In this document: positions 1 to 11,014 of the stretch, piece after piece | Position numbering within the stretch: the stretch's first letter is position 1 | How the letters are laid out: every line of letters starts with the position of its first letter | From: Sphingomonas endophytica | GTDB taxonomy: Bacteria; Pseudomonadota; Alphaproteobacteria; Sphingomonadales; Sphingomonadaceae | DNA length: 49,996 nt | Reading direction: 5' to 3' | NCBI RefSeq assembly: GCF_001476895.1 | Contig: NZ_LDTB01000027.1 | Coordinates: 1-49,996 of the forward strand | Translations under genes and position numbers: made by a program | The notes under the pieces: model-generated | The model's input: only the letters and a program-made list of their open reading frames with translations | Databases searched by the model: none | Told to the model about the DNA's origin: nothing

Positions 1-240
1 CGCCACGACGGCTATCAATGCGGCTATTGCACGCCGGGCCAGATCTGCTCGGCGGTCGGGATGCTCGACGAGGTGAGGAAGGGCTGGGCCAGCCACGCGT
101 CCGCCGACCTGCAGGCCGCGGCGCTCGACGACGCCGAGATCAGCGAGCGGATGAGCGGCAATCTGTGCCGCTGCGCCGCCTATCCGAACATCGTCGATGC
201 GATCCGCGAGGTCGCCGCGCACGGAAAGGTCGAGGCATGA
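1..240 (+). CDS. paoA: Aldehyde oxidoreductase 2Fe-2S subunit, C-terminal part (PaoA-like)
   Basis: This is the C-terminal 79 residues of the iron-sulfur subunit of a xanthine-oxidase-family aldehyde dehydrogenase; the start lies outside the window. The piece holds the second 2Fe-2S cluster domain: CGYCTPGQ near its start and [13 protein letters not shown] near its end, the CxxC...CxC pattern of the family. The helix between them (ISERMSGN) matches PaoA (YagT). In the family this subunit passes electrons from the molybdenum centre to the FAD subunit, and PaoA is exported to the periplasm by a Tat signal that would lie upstream. Its stop overlaps the start of the next gene by ATGA, so translation is coupled. 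The PaoA assignment rather than a cytosolic XdhA-type subunit rests on the paoB gene that follows. Confidence 0.93.
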   Translation, partial: RHDGYQCGYCTPGQICSAVGMLDEVRKGWASHASADLQAAALDDAEISERMSGNLCRCAAYPNIVDAIREVAAHGKVEA

Positions 241-1202
241 AGACCTTCGGCTATACCCGCGCCGGCACCGTGGCCGACGCGACGCGCGCCGGCGGGCGGT
301 TCATCGCCGGGGGCACCAATTTGCTCGACCTGATGAAGTTGCAGGTCGAGGCGCCCGACCATCTGGTCGACATCACCCGGCTGGACCTCGGCCGGATCGA
401 GGAGCGCGACGACGGCGGGCTGTCGATCGGCACGCTGGTGCCCAACAGCGACCTTGCCGCCGATCCGCGCATCATCGACCGGTACGAGGTGCTGAGCCGC
501 GCGCTGCTGGCCGGCGCGTCGGGACAGCTGCGCAACAAGGCGACGACCGGCGGCAATCTGCTCCAGCGGACGCGCTGCTATTATTTCTACGACACCGCCG
601 CCGGCTGCAACAAGCGCGAGCCGGGGACGGGGTGCGAGGCGATCGGCGGGTTCAACCGCATCCATGCGATCCTGGGCACCAGCGACGCCTGTATCGCCAC
701 GCACCCCGGCGACATGCCGGTGGCGATGCGGCTGCTCGACGCCGCGATCGTCACGCAGCAGCCCGATGGCGACAAGCGCCGCATCCCGATCGGCGATTTT
801 TACCGCCTGCCCGGCGACACGCCGCATATCGAGCATGTGCTGCAATCCGGCGAGCTGATCACCCATGTCGAGCTGCCGCCGCCCCCGCCCGGTCGACAGG
901 TCTATCGCAAGGTCCGCGACCGCGCGTCCTACGCCTTCGCGCTGGTGTCGGTCGCGGCGGCGGTCGCGGTGGAGGACGGGACCATCACGTCCGCCGCGCT
1001 GGCGTTCGGCGGCCTCGCCCCGATGCCGTGGCGCGATCCGGCGGTCGAGGCCGCGCTGGTCGGCCGCCCCGCGACCGAGGCGGTGTTCGAGGATGCCGCC
1101 GACGCGCTGCTGGCCGATGCGCGCGGCTTCGGCTGGAACGATTTCAAGATCCCCCTGGCGCGGCGCACGTTGATCGCCGTCCTGCACGAGGTGACGCAAT
1201 GA
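237..1202 (+). CDS. paoB: Aldehyde oxidoreductase FAD-binding subunit (PaoB-like)
   Basis: The 321-residue protein is the FAD subunit of a molybdenum hydroxylase. FAD-binding motifs are visible at residues 24-28 (AGGTN) and 103-107 (TTGGN). Directly after the second lies a cysteine-rich insert with C114, C124, C133 and C152 ([22 protein letters not shown]). This insert binds an extra 4Fe-4S cluster in E. coli PaoB and separates PaoABC enzymes from ordinary xanthine dehydrogenases. The C-terminal CO-dehydrogenase flavoprotein domain follows ([19 protein letters not shown]). The ATG at 237 overlaps the paoA stop; an upstream reading frame exists but is only out-of-frame paoA sequence. The stop overlaps the paoC start (ATGA). 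Substrate is not shown by sequence; PaoABC oxidises aromatic aldehydes. Confidence 0.95.
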   Translation: MKTFGYTRAGTVADATRAGGRFIAGGTNLLDLMKLQVEAPDHLVDITRLDLGRIEERDDGGLSIGTLVPNSDLAADPRIIDRYEVLSRALLAGASGQLRNKATTGGNLLQRTRCYYFYDTAAGCNKREPGTGCEAIGGFNRIHAILGTSDACIATHPGDMPVAMRLLDAAIVTQQPDGDKRRIPIGDFYRLPGDTPHIEHVLQSGELITHVELPPPPPGRQVYRKVRDRASYAFALVSVAAAVAVEDGTITSAALAFGGLAPMPWRDPAVEAALVGRPATEAVFEDAADALLADARGFGWNDFKIPLARRTLIAVLHEVTQ

Positions 1203-3448
1203 CGCTGATCGACAAGGTGCTGGGGCGCGAGGACACGCGCAGCCTGACGATGAACGAGCCGCACCCGCACAGCTGGCTCGATGCCGGCGCGCAGGGGGTG
1301 ATCGGCCAGCCGCTCGACCGGATCGAGGGGCCGCTGAAGGTGTCGGGCAAGGCGACCTATGCCGCCGAATATCCCGCCCAGCGGCTCAGCTACGGCGTGT
1401 TGGTCCGTGCGCCGTTCGGCTCCGGCACGATCCGCGACGTCCATGCCGACGCCGCCCGCGCGCTGCCCGGCGTGATCGACGTCGTCACCGACTATCCCAG
1501 CTTCATCCGCAATCCGCAGCAGGGCGGCGAGCAGAAGGCGCCGACGCAGGGCGTGCAGAAGGTCGATTATCACGGCGAGATCGTCGCGATCGTCGTCGCA
1601 GAGACGTTCGAGGCCGCGCGCGACGCCGCGCTCCGCGTCAAGGTCGACTACGAACCGCGCGACGGCGCCTATGTCTTCGCCGCGCACCGCGACCAGGCGG
1701 AACGCCCCGCCCCCGATCAGATTCCGCCGCACTTGGCCAAGGGCGATGTCGATGCCGCGATGGCCGATGCGGCGTTCACGATCGACGCCACCTATACCAC
1801 GCCCAGCCAGAATTCGGCCGCGATGGAGCCGCATGCCTCGATCGCCGAATGGCGCGACGGTACGCTGATCCTGCACGGCAGCTACCAGATGGTCGCCTCC
1901 GACCAGATGCAGCTCGCCGCCGCGCTGGGCGTCGGCAAGGACCAGGTGCGGATCATCTCGCGCTATGTCGGCGGCGGCTTCGGGTCGAAGCTCGGCATCG
2001 CCCCCGAAAGCGTCGCGGCCGCGATCGCGGCGAAGCGATTGCAGCGCCCCGTCAAGGTCGCGATGGCGCGCCAGCAGGTCTTCGATGCGACCGTCCGCCG
2101 CTCCAACACCGAACAGCGGATCCGGCTGGCGGCGGACGCGACCGGGCGGCTGACCGGCCTCGCGCATGAAACGCTGGCCAGCAACCTGCCCGGCGAGGAT
2201 TTCTTCGAGCCGGCCGGGATCGGGACGCAGTTCGCCTATGCCGCCGACAACCGGCTGATCGACCACAAATTGGTGCGGCTCAACTGGCTGCTGGCCGGCT
2301 CGATGCGCGCACCCGGCGAGGCGGTCGGAATGCTCGCGCTGGAAGCCGCAATGGACGAGCTGGCCTATGCGGTCGGCATCGACCCGATCGAACTCCGCCG
2401 CCGCAACGAGCCGGCGAAGGATCCGCAGAACGACATCCCCTTCTCCACCCGGCTGTTGATCCCCTGCCTCGACAGGGGCGCAGAACTGTTCGGCTGGTCG
2501 GACCGCAAGCCACAACCCGCCACCGACCGGCGCGGCGAATGGTGGCACGGCGTCGGCGTTGCGGCGGCGGTGCGATCGAACATGCTCCAGAAGTCCTCGG
2601 CGACCGTCGAGCTGACCACGGACGGTCGCGCGATCGTGTCGACCGACATGACCGACATCGGCACCGGCACCTATACGATCCTGGCGCAGATCGCCGCCGA
2701 GACGCTGGGCCTGCCGCTCGACCGGGTCAGCGTCCACCTCGGCGATGGTGCCGCGCCGCCGTCCGCCGGGTCCGGCGGCTCGTGGGGCGCGGGGTCGTCG
2801 GGATCGTCGGTCTATCTGGCGTGCGAAGGTCTGCGCGAGAAGCTGGCGAAGGCGATGGGCGTCGATGTCGAGGCGATGACGCTCAAGGACGGACGCGCGA
2901 TCGCCGAGAACCGCGCGGTCGAGATCGCCGAACTGGTCGGCGACGGCCTGTCCGTCACCGGCAGCATCGCGCCCGGCAAGCAGGAAAAGCTGCACCGACA
3001 GGCCAGCTATGGCGCGCACTTCGCCGAGGTGAAGGTGAACGCCGTCACTGGCGAGGTACGGGTCGAACGGATGCTGGGCGTGTTCGCCGCCGGGCGTATC
3101 CTGAATGCGAAGACCGCACGCTCGCAATGCCTGGGCGGCATGACCTTCGGGATCGGCGCGGCGCTGTCCGAGGAACTGGTCCATGATCCCCGCAACGGCA
3201 AGGTCGTGAACCGCGATCTCGCCGAATATCATGTGCCGGTGAATGCCGACATTCCGCAGATCGAGGTCGAATTCCTCGACGAGCGCGACGTCCACGCCAA
3301 TCCGATCCACGCCAAGGGGATCGGCGAGCTGGGCATCTCGGGCGCGGGCGCGGCCATCGCCAACGCCATCTATCACGCTACCGGCGTGCGGGTGCGCGAC
3401 TATCCGATCACTTGCGACAAGCTGCTGGCGGAACTCCCACCCATCTGA
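1199..3448 (+). CDS. paoC: Aldehyde oxidoreductase molybdopterin-binding subunit (PaoC-like)
   Basis: The 749-residue catalytic subunit carries the Ald_Xan_dh_C hammerhead domain (roughly residues 45-160) and the molybdenum-cofactor domain. Family motifs are seen: GGGFGSK near residue 260, AGSMRAPGE near 365, a glycine- and serine-rich run around 525 ([15 protein letters not shown]), and [10 protein letters not shown] near the C terminus, whose Glu is the expected catalytic base. In PaoABC this subunit carries molybdopterin cytosine dinucleotide, which agrees with the nucleotidyltransferase gene downstream. The start chosen is the ATG overlapping the paoB stop; the reading frame is open further upstream but that part is shadow of paoB. 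There is no signal peptide, as expected if the complex is exported together with PaoA. Confidence 0.95.
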   Translation: MTLIDKVLGREDTRSLTMNEPHPHSWLDAGAQGVIGQPLDRIEGPLKVSGKATYAAEYPAQRLSYGVLVRAPFGSGTIRDVHADAARALPGVIDVVTDYPSFIRNPQQGGEQKAPTQGVQKVDYHGEIVAIVVAETFEAARDAALRVKVDYEPRDGAYVFAAHRDQAERPAPDQIPPHLAKGDVDAAMADAAFTIDATYTTPSQNSAAMEPHASIAEWRDGTLILHGSYQMVASDQMQLAAALGVGKDQVRIISRYVGGGFGSKLGIAPESVAAAIAAKRLQRPVKVAMARQQVFDATVRRSNTEQRIRLAADATGRLTGLAHETLASNLPGEDFFEPAGIGTQFAYAADNRLIDHKLVRLNWLLAGSMRAPGEAVGMLALEAAMDELAYAVGIDPIELRRRNEPAKDPQNDIPFSTRLLIPCLDRGAELFGWSDRKPQPATDRRGEWWHGVGVAAAVRSNMLQKSSATVELTTDGRAIVSTDMTDIGTGTYTILAQIAAETLGLPLDRVSVHLGDGAAPPSAGSGGSWGAGSSGSSVYLACEGLREKLAKAMGVDVEAMTLKDGRAIAENRAVEIAELVGDGLSVTGSIAPGKQEKLHRQASYGAHFAEVKVNAVTGEVRVERMLGVFAAGRILNAKTARSQCLGGMTFGIGAALSEELVHDPRNGKVVNRDLAEYHVPVNADIPQIEVEFLDERDVHANPIHAKGIGELGISGAGAAIANAIYHATGVRVRDYPITCDKLLAELPPI

Positions 3449-3456
3449 ACGCCACC

Positions 3457-3540
3457 GTCGTTGCGAGGAGCGAAGCGACGCGGCAATCCAGGGCGGCGCA
3501 CGGAACCCCGGAATGCCTCGCTTCGCTCGCCCCGACGCGC
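3457..3540. repeat. Dispersed palindrome family A, degenerate copy
   Basis: The 109-base gap between paoC and the XdhC gene is almost filled by a decayed copy of a palindrome that recurs three more times in the window. The left arm reads TTGCGAGGAGCGAAGC and the right arm reads CTCGCTTCGCTCGC. The arms have drifted and the left one has a 5-base insertion (GACGC) before GGCAATCCAG. The unit could fold into a stem in the transcript and lower expression of the genes behind it; that is inference. Confidence 0.7.
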
Positions 3541-3557
3541 TCGATTGAAAGACCCGA

Positions 3558-4481
3558 ATGGCCGACAACGATTCCGTCCTCGCCGCCGCCGCCGCATGGA
3601 AGGGTGAGCCGCTCGCGCTCGCCACCGTCGTCTCGACATGGGGCTCGGCGCCGCGCCCGCGCGGCAGCCATATGCTCGTCCATGCCGACGGGCGCTTCGA
3701 GGGGTCGGTGTCGGGCGGCTGCGTCGAGGCCGATATCCTCGACACCGCCGCGCGCGTCATCGCCGGGGATCCCTTCGTCGTGAAGACCTATGGCGTCGCC
3801 GACGACAGCGCATGGCAGGTCGGGCTGCCGTGCGGCGGCGAGATTTCGGTGATGGTGCAGCCGGTCAGCGCCGCCGGCTTCGACCCCGAACTGTTCGACC
3901 GGATCGCCGAGGCGCGCGATGCCGGCCAGTCGCTGACCGTCACCACCGACCTGTCCACCGGCCACGCCGACCTGCGCCCGCTGGAAACGGGGGAGGTGTT
4001 CGTCAACCGCTACGATCCGCCGCGCCGCCTGCTGATCGTCGGCGCGGTACAGATCGCGCAGAGCCTCGCCGCGCTCGCGCGCACGCTCGGGATCGACGTG
4101 GTCGTCATCGACCCGCGCGGGCGCTTCCTGACCGAGGAGCGCTTCCCCGGGGTCACGCTGGACGATCGCTGGCCTGACGAGGCGGTCGCGGCATGGAAGC
4201 CGGGACGCGCCACGGCGGTGGTCACGCTCAGCCACGACATCAAGATCGACGACCCCGCGCTGATCGCCGCGCTCGGCACCGACGCGGCCTATGTCGGCGC
4301 GCTCGGCAGCCGTCGCAGCCACGCGGCACGGCGGGAGCGACTGGCGGCGTCGGGCGTTGACACCGATCAGCTCGACCGCATCGACGGCCCGGTGGGCATC
4401 GATATCGGCGCGGTCGGCCCGGCGGAGATCGCGCTGTCGATCGCCGCCGCGATGGTAGGAGCGTTTCATGATCGCCGTTGA
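3558..4481 (+). CDS. XdhC/CoxI family molybdenum-cofactor chaperone (PaoD-like role)
   Basis: The 307-residue protein has the two-part XdhC layout. The N-terminal XdhC/CoxI domain (residues 8-75) contains TVVSTWGSAPRPRGSHML and SVSGGCVEADI, whose cysteine is conserved in the family. The C-terminal half is a Rossmann-like XdhC_C domain (about 155-300; RRLLIVGAVQIAQSLAALA, YVGALGSRRSHAARRERL). XdhC-type proteins bind the molybdenum cofactor, help its sulfuration and insert it into the apoenzyme. Position behind paoABC points to service of that enzyme, the role PaoD has in E. coli. It overlaps the next gene by 14 bases, so the two are probably co-translated. Client identity is inferred from position. 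Confidence 0.93.
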   Translation: MADNDSVLAAAAAWKGEPLALATVVSTWGSAPRPRGSHMLVHADGRFEGSVSGGCVEADILDTAARVIAGDPFVVKTYGVADDSAWQVGLPCGGEISVMVQPVSAAGFDPELFDRIAEARDAGQSLTVTTDLSTGHADLRPLETGEVFVNRYDPPRRLLIVGAVQIAQSLAALARTLGIDVVVIDPRGRFLTEERFPGVTLDDRWPDEAVAAWKPGRATAVVTLSHDIKIDDPALIAALGTDAAYVGALGSRRSHAARRERLAASGVDTDQLDRIDGPVGIDIGAVGPAEIALSIAAAMVGAFHDRR

Positions 4482-5142
4482 GGATACCGTGCTCGTCCTG
4501 CTCGCCGCCGGTCGGTCGGAGCGGTTCGGCGATGCTCACTCGAAACTCGACCAGCCGTTCCTGTCGCGGCCGCTCGGGCTGCACGTCGCGGTGGCGCTGG
4601 AGGACATGCCGTTCCGCGAACGGATCGTCATCGTCGATGGCTGTACGATCGATTATGCGGCGCATCATTTCACGATGATGCACAACGACGCTCCCGATCG
4701 CGACATGGCCTCGTCGGTTCGCATGGGCGTCGATCGCGCGCGGGCGCATCAGGCCGCGGCCGTGCTCATCGCGCTGGCCGACATGCCCCGCGTCACCGCT
4801 GCGCATATCTATCGCCTGTTCGACGCGGCGGCCGATCTGGACGATCAGGCGCTGGTCGCTTCCAGCGACGGCGTCGCGCCGCGTCCTCCGGTGCTGGTCG
4901 GGCGCGGACGGTTCGAGGAGATGCTCGCGATCACCGGCGATCAGGGCGCGCGCGACCTGATCCAGTCCGGGCGCCATGTCGTCACCAATGCCGCCGAGCT
5001 GATCGACGTCGACACGCGCGAGGATCTCGAGCGGCTGCGCGCGCTGGTCCACGCGCCGGAAGCGTTGACGCGGCCGGGGTCGCACGTGCTGCGCGCTGCC
5101 GATCCGGAGCTTCGGCGGGCCGCGGTCGAGGACGGCCTGTAA
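4468..5142 (+). CDS. MocA-like molybdenum cofactor nucleotidyltransferase
   Basis: The 224-residue cytosolic protein is an NTP_transf_3 (MobA/MocA-like) enzyme. It has LLAAGRSERFG at residues 11-21 followed by SK, the nucleotide-binding loop of the family, and ALADMPRV near residue 109, the metal-binding segment. MocA transfers CMP from CTP to Mo-molybdopterin, giving the cytosine dinucleotide form used by PaoC-type subunits; MobA makes the guanine form. Linkage to paoABC favours MocA. The C-terminal third (GVAPRPPVLVGRGRFEEML, GDQGARDL) also fits MocA. Distinguishing CTP from GTP use is not safe from motifs alone. It closes the pao gene run. Confidence 0.88.
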   Translation: MIAVEDTVLVLLAAGRSERFGDAHSKLDQPFLSRPLGLHVAVALEDMPFRERIVIVDGCTIDYAAHHFTMMHNDAPDRDMASSVRMGVDRARAHQAAAVLIALADMPRVTAAHIYRLFDAAADLDDQALVASSDGVAPRPPVLVGRGRFEEMLAITGDQGARDLIQSGRHVVTNAAELIDVDTREDLERLRALVHAPEALTRPGSHVLRAADPELRRAAVEDGL

Positions 5143-5180
5143 CGCGCCCCACGGCGGCACACACGCGTCCGGCGCGCCCT

Positions 5181-5209
5181 TTGACACCGGTCGACGCGGT
5201 GAATAGACC
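5181..5209 (+). promoter_or_regulatory. Possible sigma-70 type promoter for the diguanylate cyclase
   Basis: A perfect -35 box TTGACA (5181-5186) is followed after 17 bases by TAGACC (5204-5209), a poor -10 match. It stands in the 132-base gap between the nucleotidyltransferase and the PAS-GGDEF gene, about 65 bases before the ATG. The weak -10 box keeps confidence low. Confidence 0.35.
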
Positions 5210-5274
5210 TTTACGGAGATTAGGAAATCCGGCCGCGTAGCGGCGCGCCGGTTGCGGAACCCATTGTCCCACCG

Positions 5275-6159
5275 ATGACCAATCCCGGAATTACCGCCAG
5301 CAAATCGCTCTTCGAGCTGGCGCTCGACTCGCTGCCGGATGGCGTCGTTCTGATCGATGCGGATCGTCGCGTCATCTACAGCAATCCGGCACTGATCCGG
5401 CATTGGCGCGTCCCCGAAGACATTGCTGCGACGCGCGACGAAAGCCGGATGCTCGGCTACGCCTGTCAGCAGCTGGTCGACCCCGACGCCTTTCTGCGCG
5501 AGGTCGACGAGGTGACGCCCACCGACGACGCGGTCGAGGACGAACTGCTGCTGAAGGACGGCCGCATCCTCATGCGGCGCAGTGTGCCCTTCCGGGAAAA
5601 CGGTGTGTTCGCCGGGCGGCTCTGGGTCTTCTCCGATGTTACCGAGGCGCGGTCTGCGCGCATCGACCCCCTTTGCGGCATCCCCAACCGGCGCGCCTAT
5701 ACGACCGACTTTCCGGCCTTCGCGGAAGGGGCGGATGACGGACGCATCCGCTCGGTCGGGATCTTCGACGTCGACAATTTCAAGGCCTATAACGACATCT
5801 ACGGCCATGCCGCCGGGGATCTGGTGCTGCGACAGATCGGCGCGCTGCTGCGGCAGCGGCTGGGCGGGGACGACGATCTCGCGTTTCGGATCGGCGGGGA
5901 AGAATTCCTGGTCGCCTGCAGGGTCGCGCGCGAAGGCGATGCGCTGGCCTTCTTCGAGGCGATCCGCGCCAGCATCGCCGGACTGGGCCTGCGGCACGAA
6001 GGGAACGCGCCGCACGGAACGGTGACGATCTCGATGGGCGTCGGCACGTTCCGCACCCCGCGCGGCGCCGGCGAATTGTTCGCGCAGGTCGACGCCGCGA
6101 TGTATCGCGCCAAGCGCGAAGGCCGCAACCGGATCGAAAAGGCCGCCGACGCCGCCTGA
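5275..6159 (+). CDS. PAS-GGDEF diguanylate cyclase, soluble
   Basis: The 294-residue protein has a PAS sensor domain (about residues 12-125, LFELALDSLPDGVVLIDAD at its start) and a GGDEF domain (about 133-290). The active-site loop is GGEEF at 207-211 and the metal-binding aspartate lies in FDVDNFK (165). It should make cyclic di-GMP from two GTP in the cytoplasm; there is no signal peptide or membrane segment. The inhibitory I-site RxxD, expected five residues before GGEEF, reads GDDD (198-201), so product inhibition through that site is unlikely. No strong Shine-Dalgarno sequence precedes the ATG. The gene converges on the ABC permease gene with one base between the stops. The PAS ligand cannot be told. 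Confidence 0.93.
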   Translation: MTNPGITASKSLFELALDSLPDGVVLIDADRRVIYSNPALIRHWRVPEDIAATRDESRMLGYACQQLVDPDAFLREVDEVTPTDDAVEDELLLKDGRILMRRSVPFRENGVFAGRLWVFSDVTEARSARIDPLCGIPNRRAYTTDFPAFAEGADDGRIRSVGIFDVDNFKAYNDIYGHAAGDLVLRQIGALLRQRLGGDDDLAFRIGGEEFLVACRVAREGDALAFFEAIRASIAGLGLRHEGNAPHGTVTISMGVGTFRTPRGAGELFAQVDAAMYRAKREGRNRIEKAADAA

Positions 6160-6160
6160 G

Positions 6161-8083
<1,923 letters not shown>

Positions 8084-8094
<11 letters not shown>

Positions 8095-9454
8095 GCGATC
8101 CGCTCCCGGCGCTGCCGCCCTTCGTCGCGCCCGCGCCATCGGCGCCGGCAAGCTGCGCGGTGATGACCTGCTGACCCGGCTGAAGCGGGCCGGACAGCAC
8201 CTCGGTCAGCGTGCCGTTGGTGTCGCCGGTCACGACCTGGATCGGCTGCGGCGTACCGCCCGCGCCCTTGACGTACAGCGTCTGCGTCGCGCCGCGCCCG
8301 ATAGTCGCCGTCCGCTGCGACGCACCGCGACGCGGCGGCCCGGCGAAGATCGCGCCGGTGATCCCTTCACGCTTGCCACCCGCAGCCGCCGGCTTGAACC
8401 GGAACGCGGCGTTGGGGACCAGCAGCACGTTCTGCTTGTCCGCGGTCACGATATCGGCGGTCGCGGTCATGCCCGGACGGAGTTGCAGCGTCGGGTTGGC
8501 GACCGTGAGATCGGCGGCATAGGACACCACCTGCCCGCTGGTGCTCGTGGTGCTGCTGGTGCCCGACGACGACGAGGTCGCGCTGCTCACGGTCAGGTTG
8601 GAGCCTAGATCGACGCGCGTGATCGTCGCCGGAAAGGTCCGGCCCGGGAACGCATCGACGGTGAAGGTCGCTTTCTGCCCCTGCCTCACTGCGCCGACAT
8701 CCGCTTCGTCGATCGCCACCTCCAGCTTCATGCGCGTCAAGTCCTCGGCGATCACGAACAGCGTGGGCGTGTTGAACGACGCTGCCACGGTCTGGCCGGG
8801 ATCGACCTGTCGCGCCAGCACCACGCCGTTGACCGGCGAGCGGATGATCGCACGCGCGCGCTGCGTCTGCGATTGCGACAGTTGCGCGCGCGCGGCGATG
8901 ACGTTCGCCTCCGCCACGCGCAGCGCGGCCCGCGCGCGCTGGGCATCCGCCTGCCCGGTCTGCAACTCGGTCTTCGACGGCACGCGTCCGTTCGACAGGC
9001 GGAACACGTCGTTCAACCGCGCGAGCTGCGCCTGCGATTCCGCCAGCGTCGCGCGCGCCTGCGCCACCTGCGCCTCGTTCGCGGCCAGCGTCGCCTGGCC
9101 CGCGCGGATCTGGTCGTCGATCTGCTCCGGATCGATCAGCGCCAGCGGCTGGCCGGCGGTGACACGGTCGTTGACATCGACCACCACCTTCGTCACCAGC
9201 CCCGACAATTGCGAGCCGACCGTCACCTGATTGGTCGGCGCCAGCTTGCCGGTCGCGGACACGGAGACGGTCAGCCGCCCGCGCGTCGCCGGCGCGGTCG
9301 CATAGCTGACCTTGTCGGGATCGCCGAACACGCATCGCGACAGCAGCAGCGCGACGAGCACCAGTCCCAGCAGCACCAGCGCCCATTTGCCCCAGCGCCG
9401 CCACGCCGGCTGCGGCTTCACCCCCAGGAAATCGTCGAGATTGGTGTCGGCCAT
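8084..9454 (-). CDS. MacA-like periplasmic adaptor (membrane fusion protein)
   Basis: The 456-residue protein has a cytoplasmic N-terminal tail, one membrane helix (about 25-43, WALVLLGLVLVALLLS) and a periplasmic adaptor body. The lipoyl half-motifs (GSQLSGLVTKVVVDVNDRV and SPVNGVVLARQVDPGQTV) bracket a long alanine- and glutamine-rich coiled coil (about 120-195), followed by beta-barrel and membrane-proximal domains. A low-complexity Ser/Thr run (SSATSSSSGTSSTTSTSGQ) interrupts the beta-barrel region. In MacAB-TolC systems the adaptor connects the ABC permease to the outer membrane channel; substrates range from macrolides to peptides and lipids and cannot be told here. Its start directly abuts the outer membrane factor stop. 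Confidence 0.93.
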
Positions 9455-10954
9455 CTAGGGATTCCCGTTGGTGGGGGCGGGCTGGAGCAGCGTTGGAGCA
9501 GCGGCGGCGCGCGGCGGCGCCTCCGGAACGGTCGCGGCATCCCAGCCACCGCCCAACGCGGCAAACAATTGCACCAGCGCGGTCGCTTCGTCGGCCCGCG
9601 CCTGCGCCGCGCTGTTGCGGGAGGTCAGCAGCGTCGCTTCCTGCTGGCTGAGCGTCGTGAAATCGGTCAGGCCGCTGCGATATTGCTCACGCGAGAGCAA
9701 GGCGGCGTTGCCGGCGGCCTGATAGGCGATCGTCAGTTCGCGTTCGCGACGCTGCGCGGTGTCGAGCGCCACGACCGCATTCTCGACATCCTCGAGCGCG
9801 GTCAGCACGATGCCCTTGTAAGCGGCAAGCGCGGCATCGGCGGCGGCTTCCTGTCCGCGGACCTGGCTGCGCAGCCGGCCGCCGTTGAAGATCGCCTGCG
9901 TCAATCCCGCAAACAGCCCGCCGGTAACGGTGTCCAGCAACGAACCGACCGAATTGGCGCGCGCGTTGATATTCCCGGTGAACGCGAAGTTCGGGTAAAG
10001 CGCCGCCGCCGCGACGCCGATCTGCGCCGTGGCCGCCGCCAGCGCCCGCTCCGCTGCGCGCACGTCGGGGCGCTGGCGCAGCACGTCGGCGGGGATGCCG
10101 ATCCCGGCAGGCGGCGTGCCCGTCGGGATCGGCCGCACGGCCGCCAGCAACGGCTTGAGCGCGCCCGGCGCCTGCGCGGTCAGCACGCCCAGCCGCGAGA
10201 CGGCGGCGTTATATTGCTGCTCCAGCGTCGGGATCGACGCTGCCGTCTGCGCGCGTTGCTGTCGCGCCTGTTCCTGGTCCAGCGACGACACCAGCCCCGC
10301 CTGAAGCCGGAAGCCGGCAATCTCCAGATTGTCGTCCTGCAACGCCAGGCTGGCGCGCGCGTTGGCGAGTTGCACCTGATAGAGCCGCGCCAGCACGTAA
10401 TTGCGCGCCACCTCCTGCTGCACGGTCAGCAGCGCGGCGGCATAATCAAACCCCGACGCCTCATATTGCGCGCGGCTCGCCTCGACGGTGCGGCGGACCT
10501 CGCCGAACAGCCCGAGCTGGTAGGAGGCGCTGCCCCCGACCGAGAAATTGTTCGCGCCGCCCCCGCCGCCAATGTTCTGCACCGTACCGTCGGGCAGCGT
10601 GATCGTCTGCCCACCGCCGCGGAGTGTCTCCGAACGGCTGTATCCGGCATTGCCGCTGAGCGACGGCAGCAGGTTCGCGCGGCTCTGTACCAGCGCCTCG
10701 CGCGCCTGCCGCAGACGCGCCACGGCCTGCGCGACATCGGTATTCGCCGCCGAGGCCTGTTCGACCAATTCGCCCAGCACCGGATCGTCGAACCGCCGCC
10801 ACCAGCGGGTCAGATCCTCCCTGCTCGGCGCGGCAGGCACCGAGTAGCCGGCCGGCACCGCCAGCGCGGCGTACGACGGCGGCCGATAGTCGGGCCCGAC
10901 CGAACAGCCCGCCGTTGCCAGCGCCAGCACCAAGCAGGGAAAAACGCGCCTCAT
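9455..10954 (-). CDS. Outer membrane efflux lipoprotein (NodT/OprM family)
   Basis: The 499-residue protein is an RND-type outer membrane factor. The N terminus is a lipoprotein signal with the lipobox LATAGC, acylated Cys at residue 16, followed by SVGPDYRPP, typical of NodT-family factors. Two outer membrane efflux repeats follow, rich in coiled-coil heptads (ARLRQAREALVQSRANLLPSLS; RERELTIAYQAAGNAALLSREQYRSG). It should trimerise to form the exit channel for the adaptor and ABC pump encoded behind it. I start at the ATG at 10954 because the signal peptide begins there; an in-frame start at 10996 would add 14 residues without signal character. Linkage with an ABC rather than RND pump is known for MacAB-like operons. 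Confidence 0.93.
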   Translation of the reverse strand: MRRVFPCLVLALATAGCSVGPDYRPPSYAALAVPAGYSVPAAPSREDLTRWWRRFDDPVLGELVEQASAANTDVAQAVARLRQAREALVQSRANLLPSLSGNAGYSRSETLRGGGQTITLPDGTVQNIGGGGGANNFSVGGSASYQLGLFGEVRRTVEASRAQYEASGFDYAAALLTVQQEVARNYVLARLYQVQLANARASLALQDDNLEIAGFRLQAGLVSSLDQEQARQQRAQTAASIPTLEQQYNAAVSRLGVLTAQAPGALKPLLAAVRPIPTGTPPAGIGIPADVLRQRPDVRAAERALAAATAQIGVAAAALYPNFAFTGNINARANSVGSLLDTVTGGLFAGLTQAIFNGGRLRSQVRGQEAAADAALAAYKGIVLTALEDVENAVVALDTAQRRERELTIAYQAAGNAALLSREQYRSGLTDFTTLSQQEATLLTSRNSAAQARADEATALVQLFAALGGGWDAATVPEAPPRAAAAPTLLQPAPTNGNP

Positions 10955-11014
10955 CCCCGTTGCATGATACAGGCGCGCGCCGCGCGTCCAGCGCAAATGT
11001 GTCGCGAGATGTCG

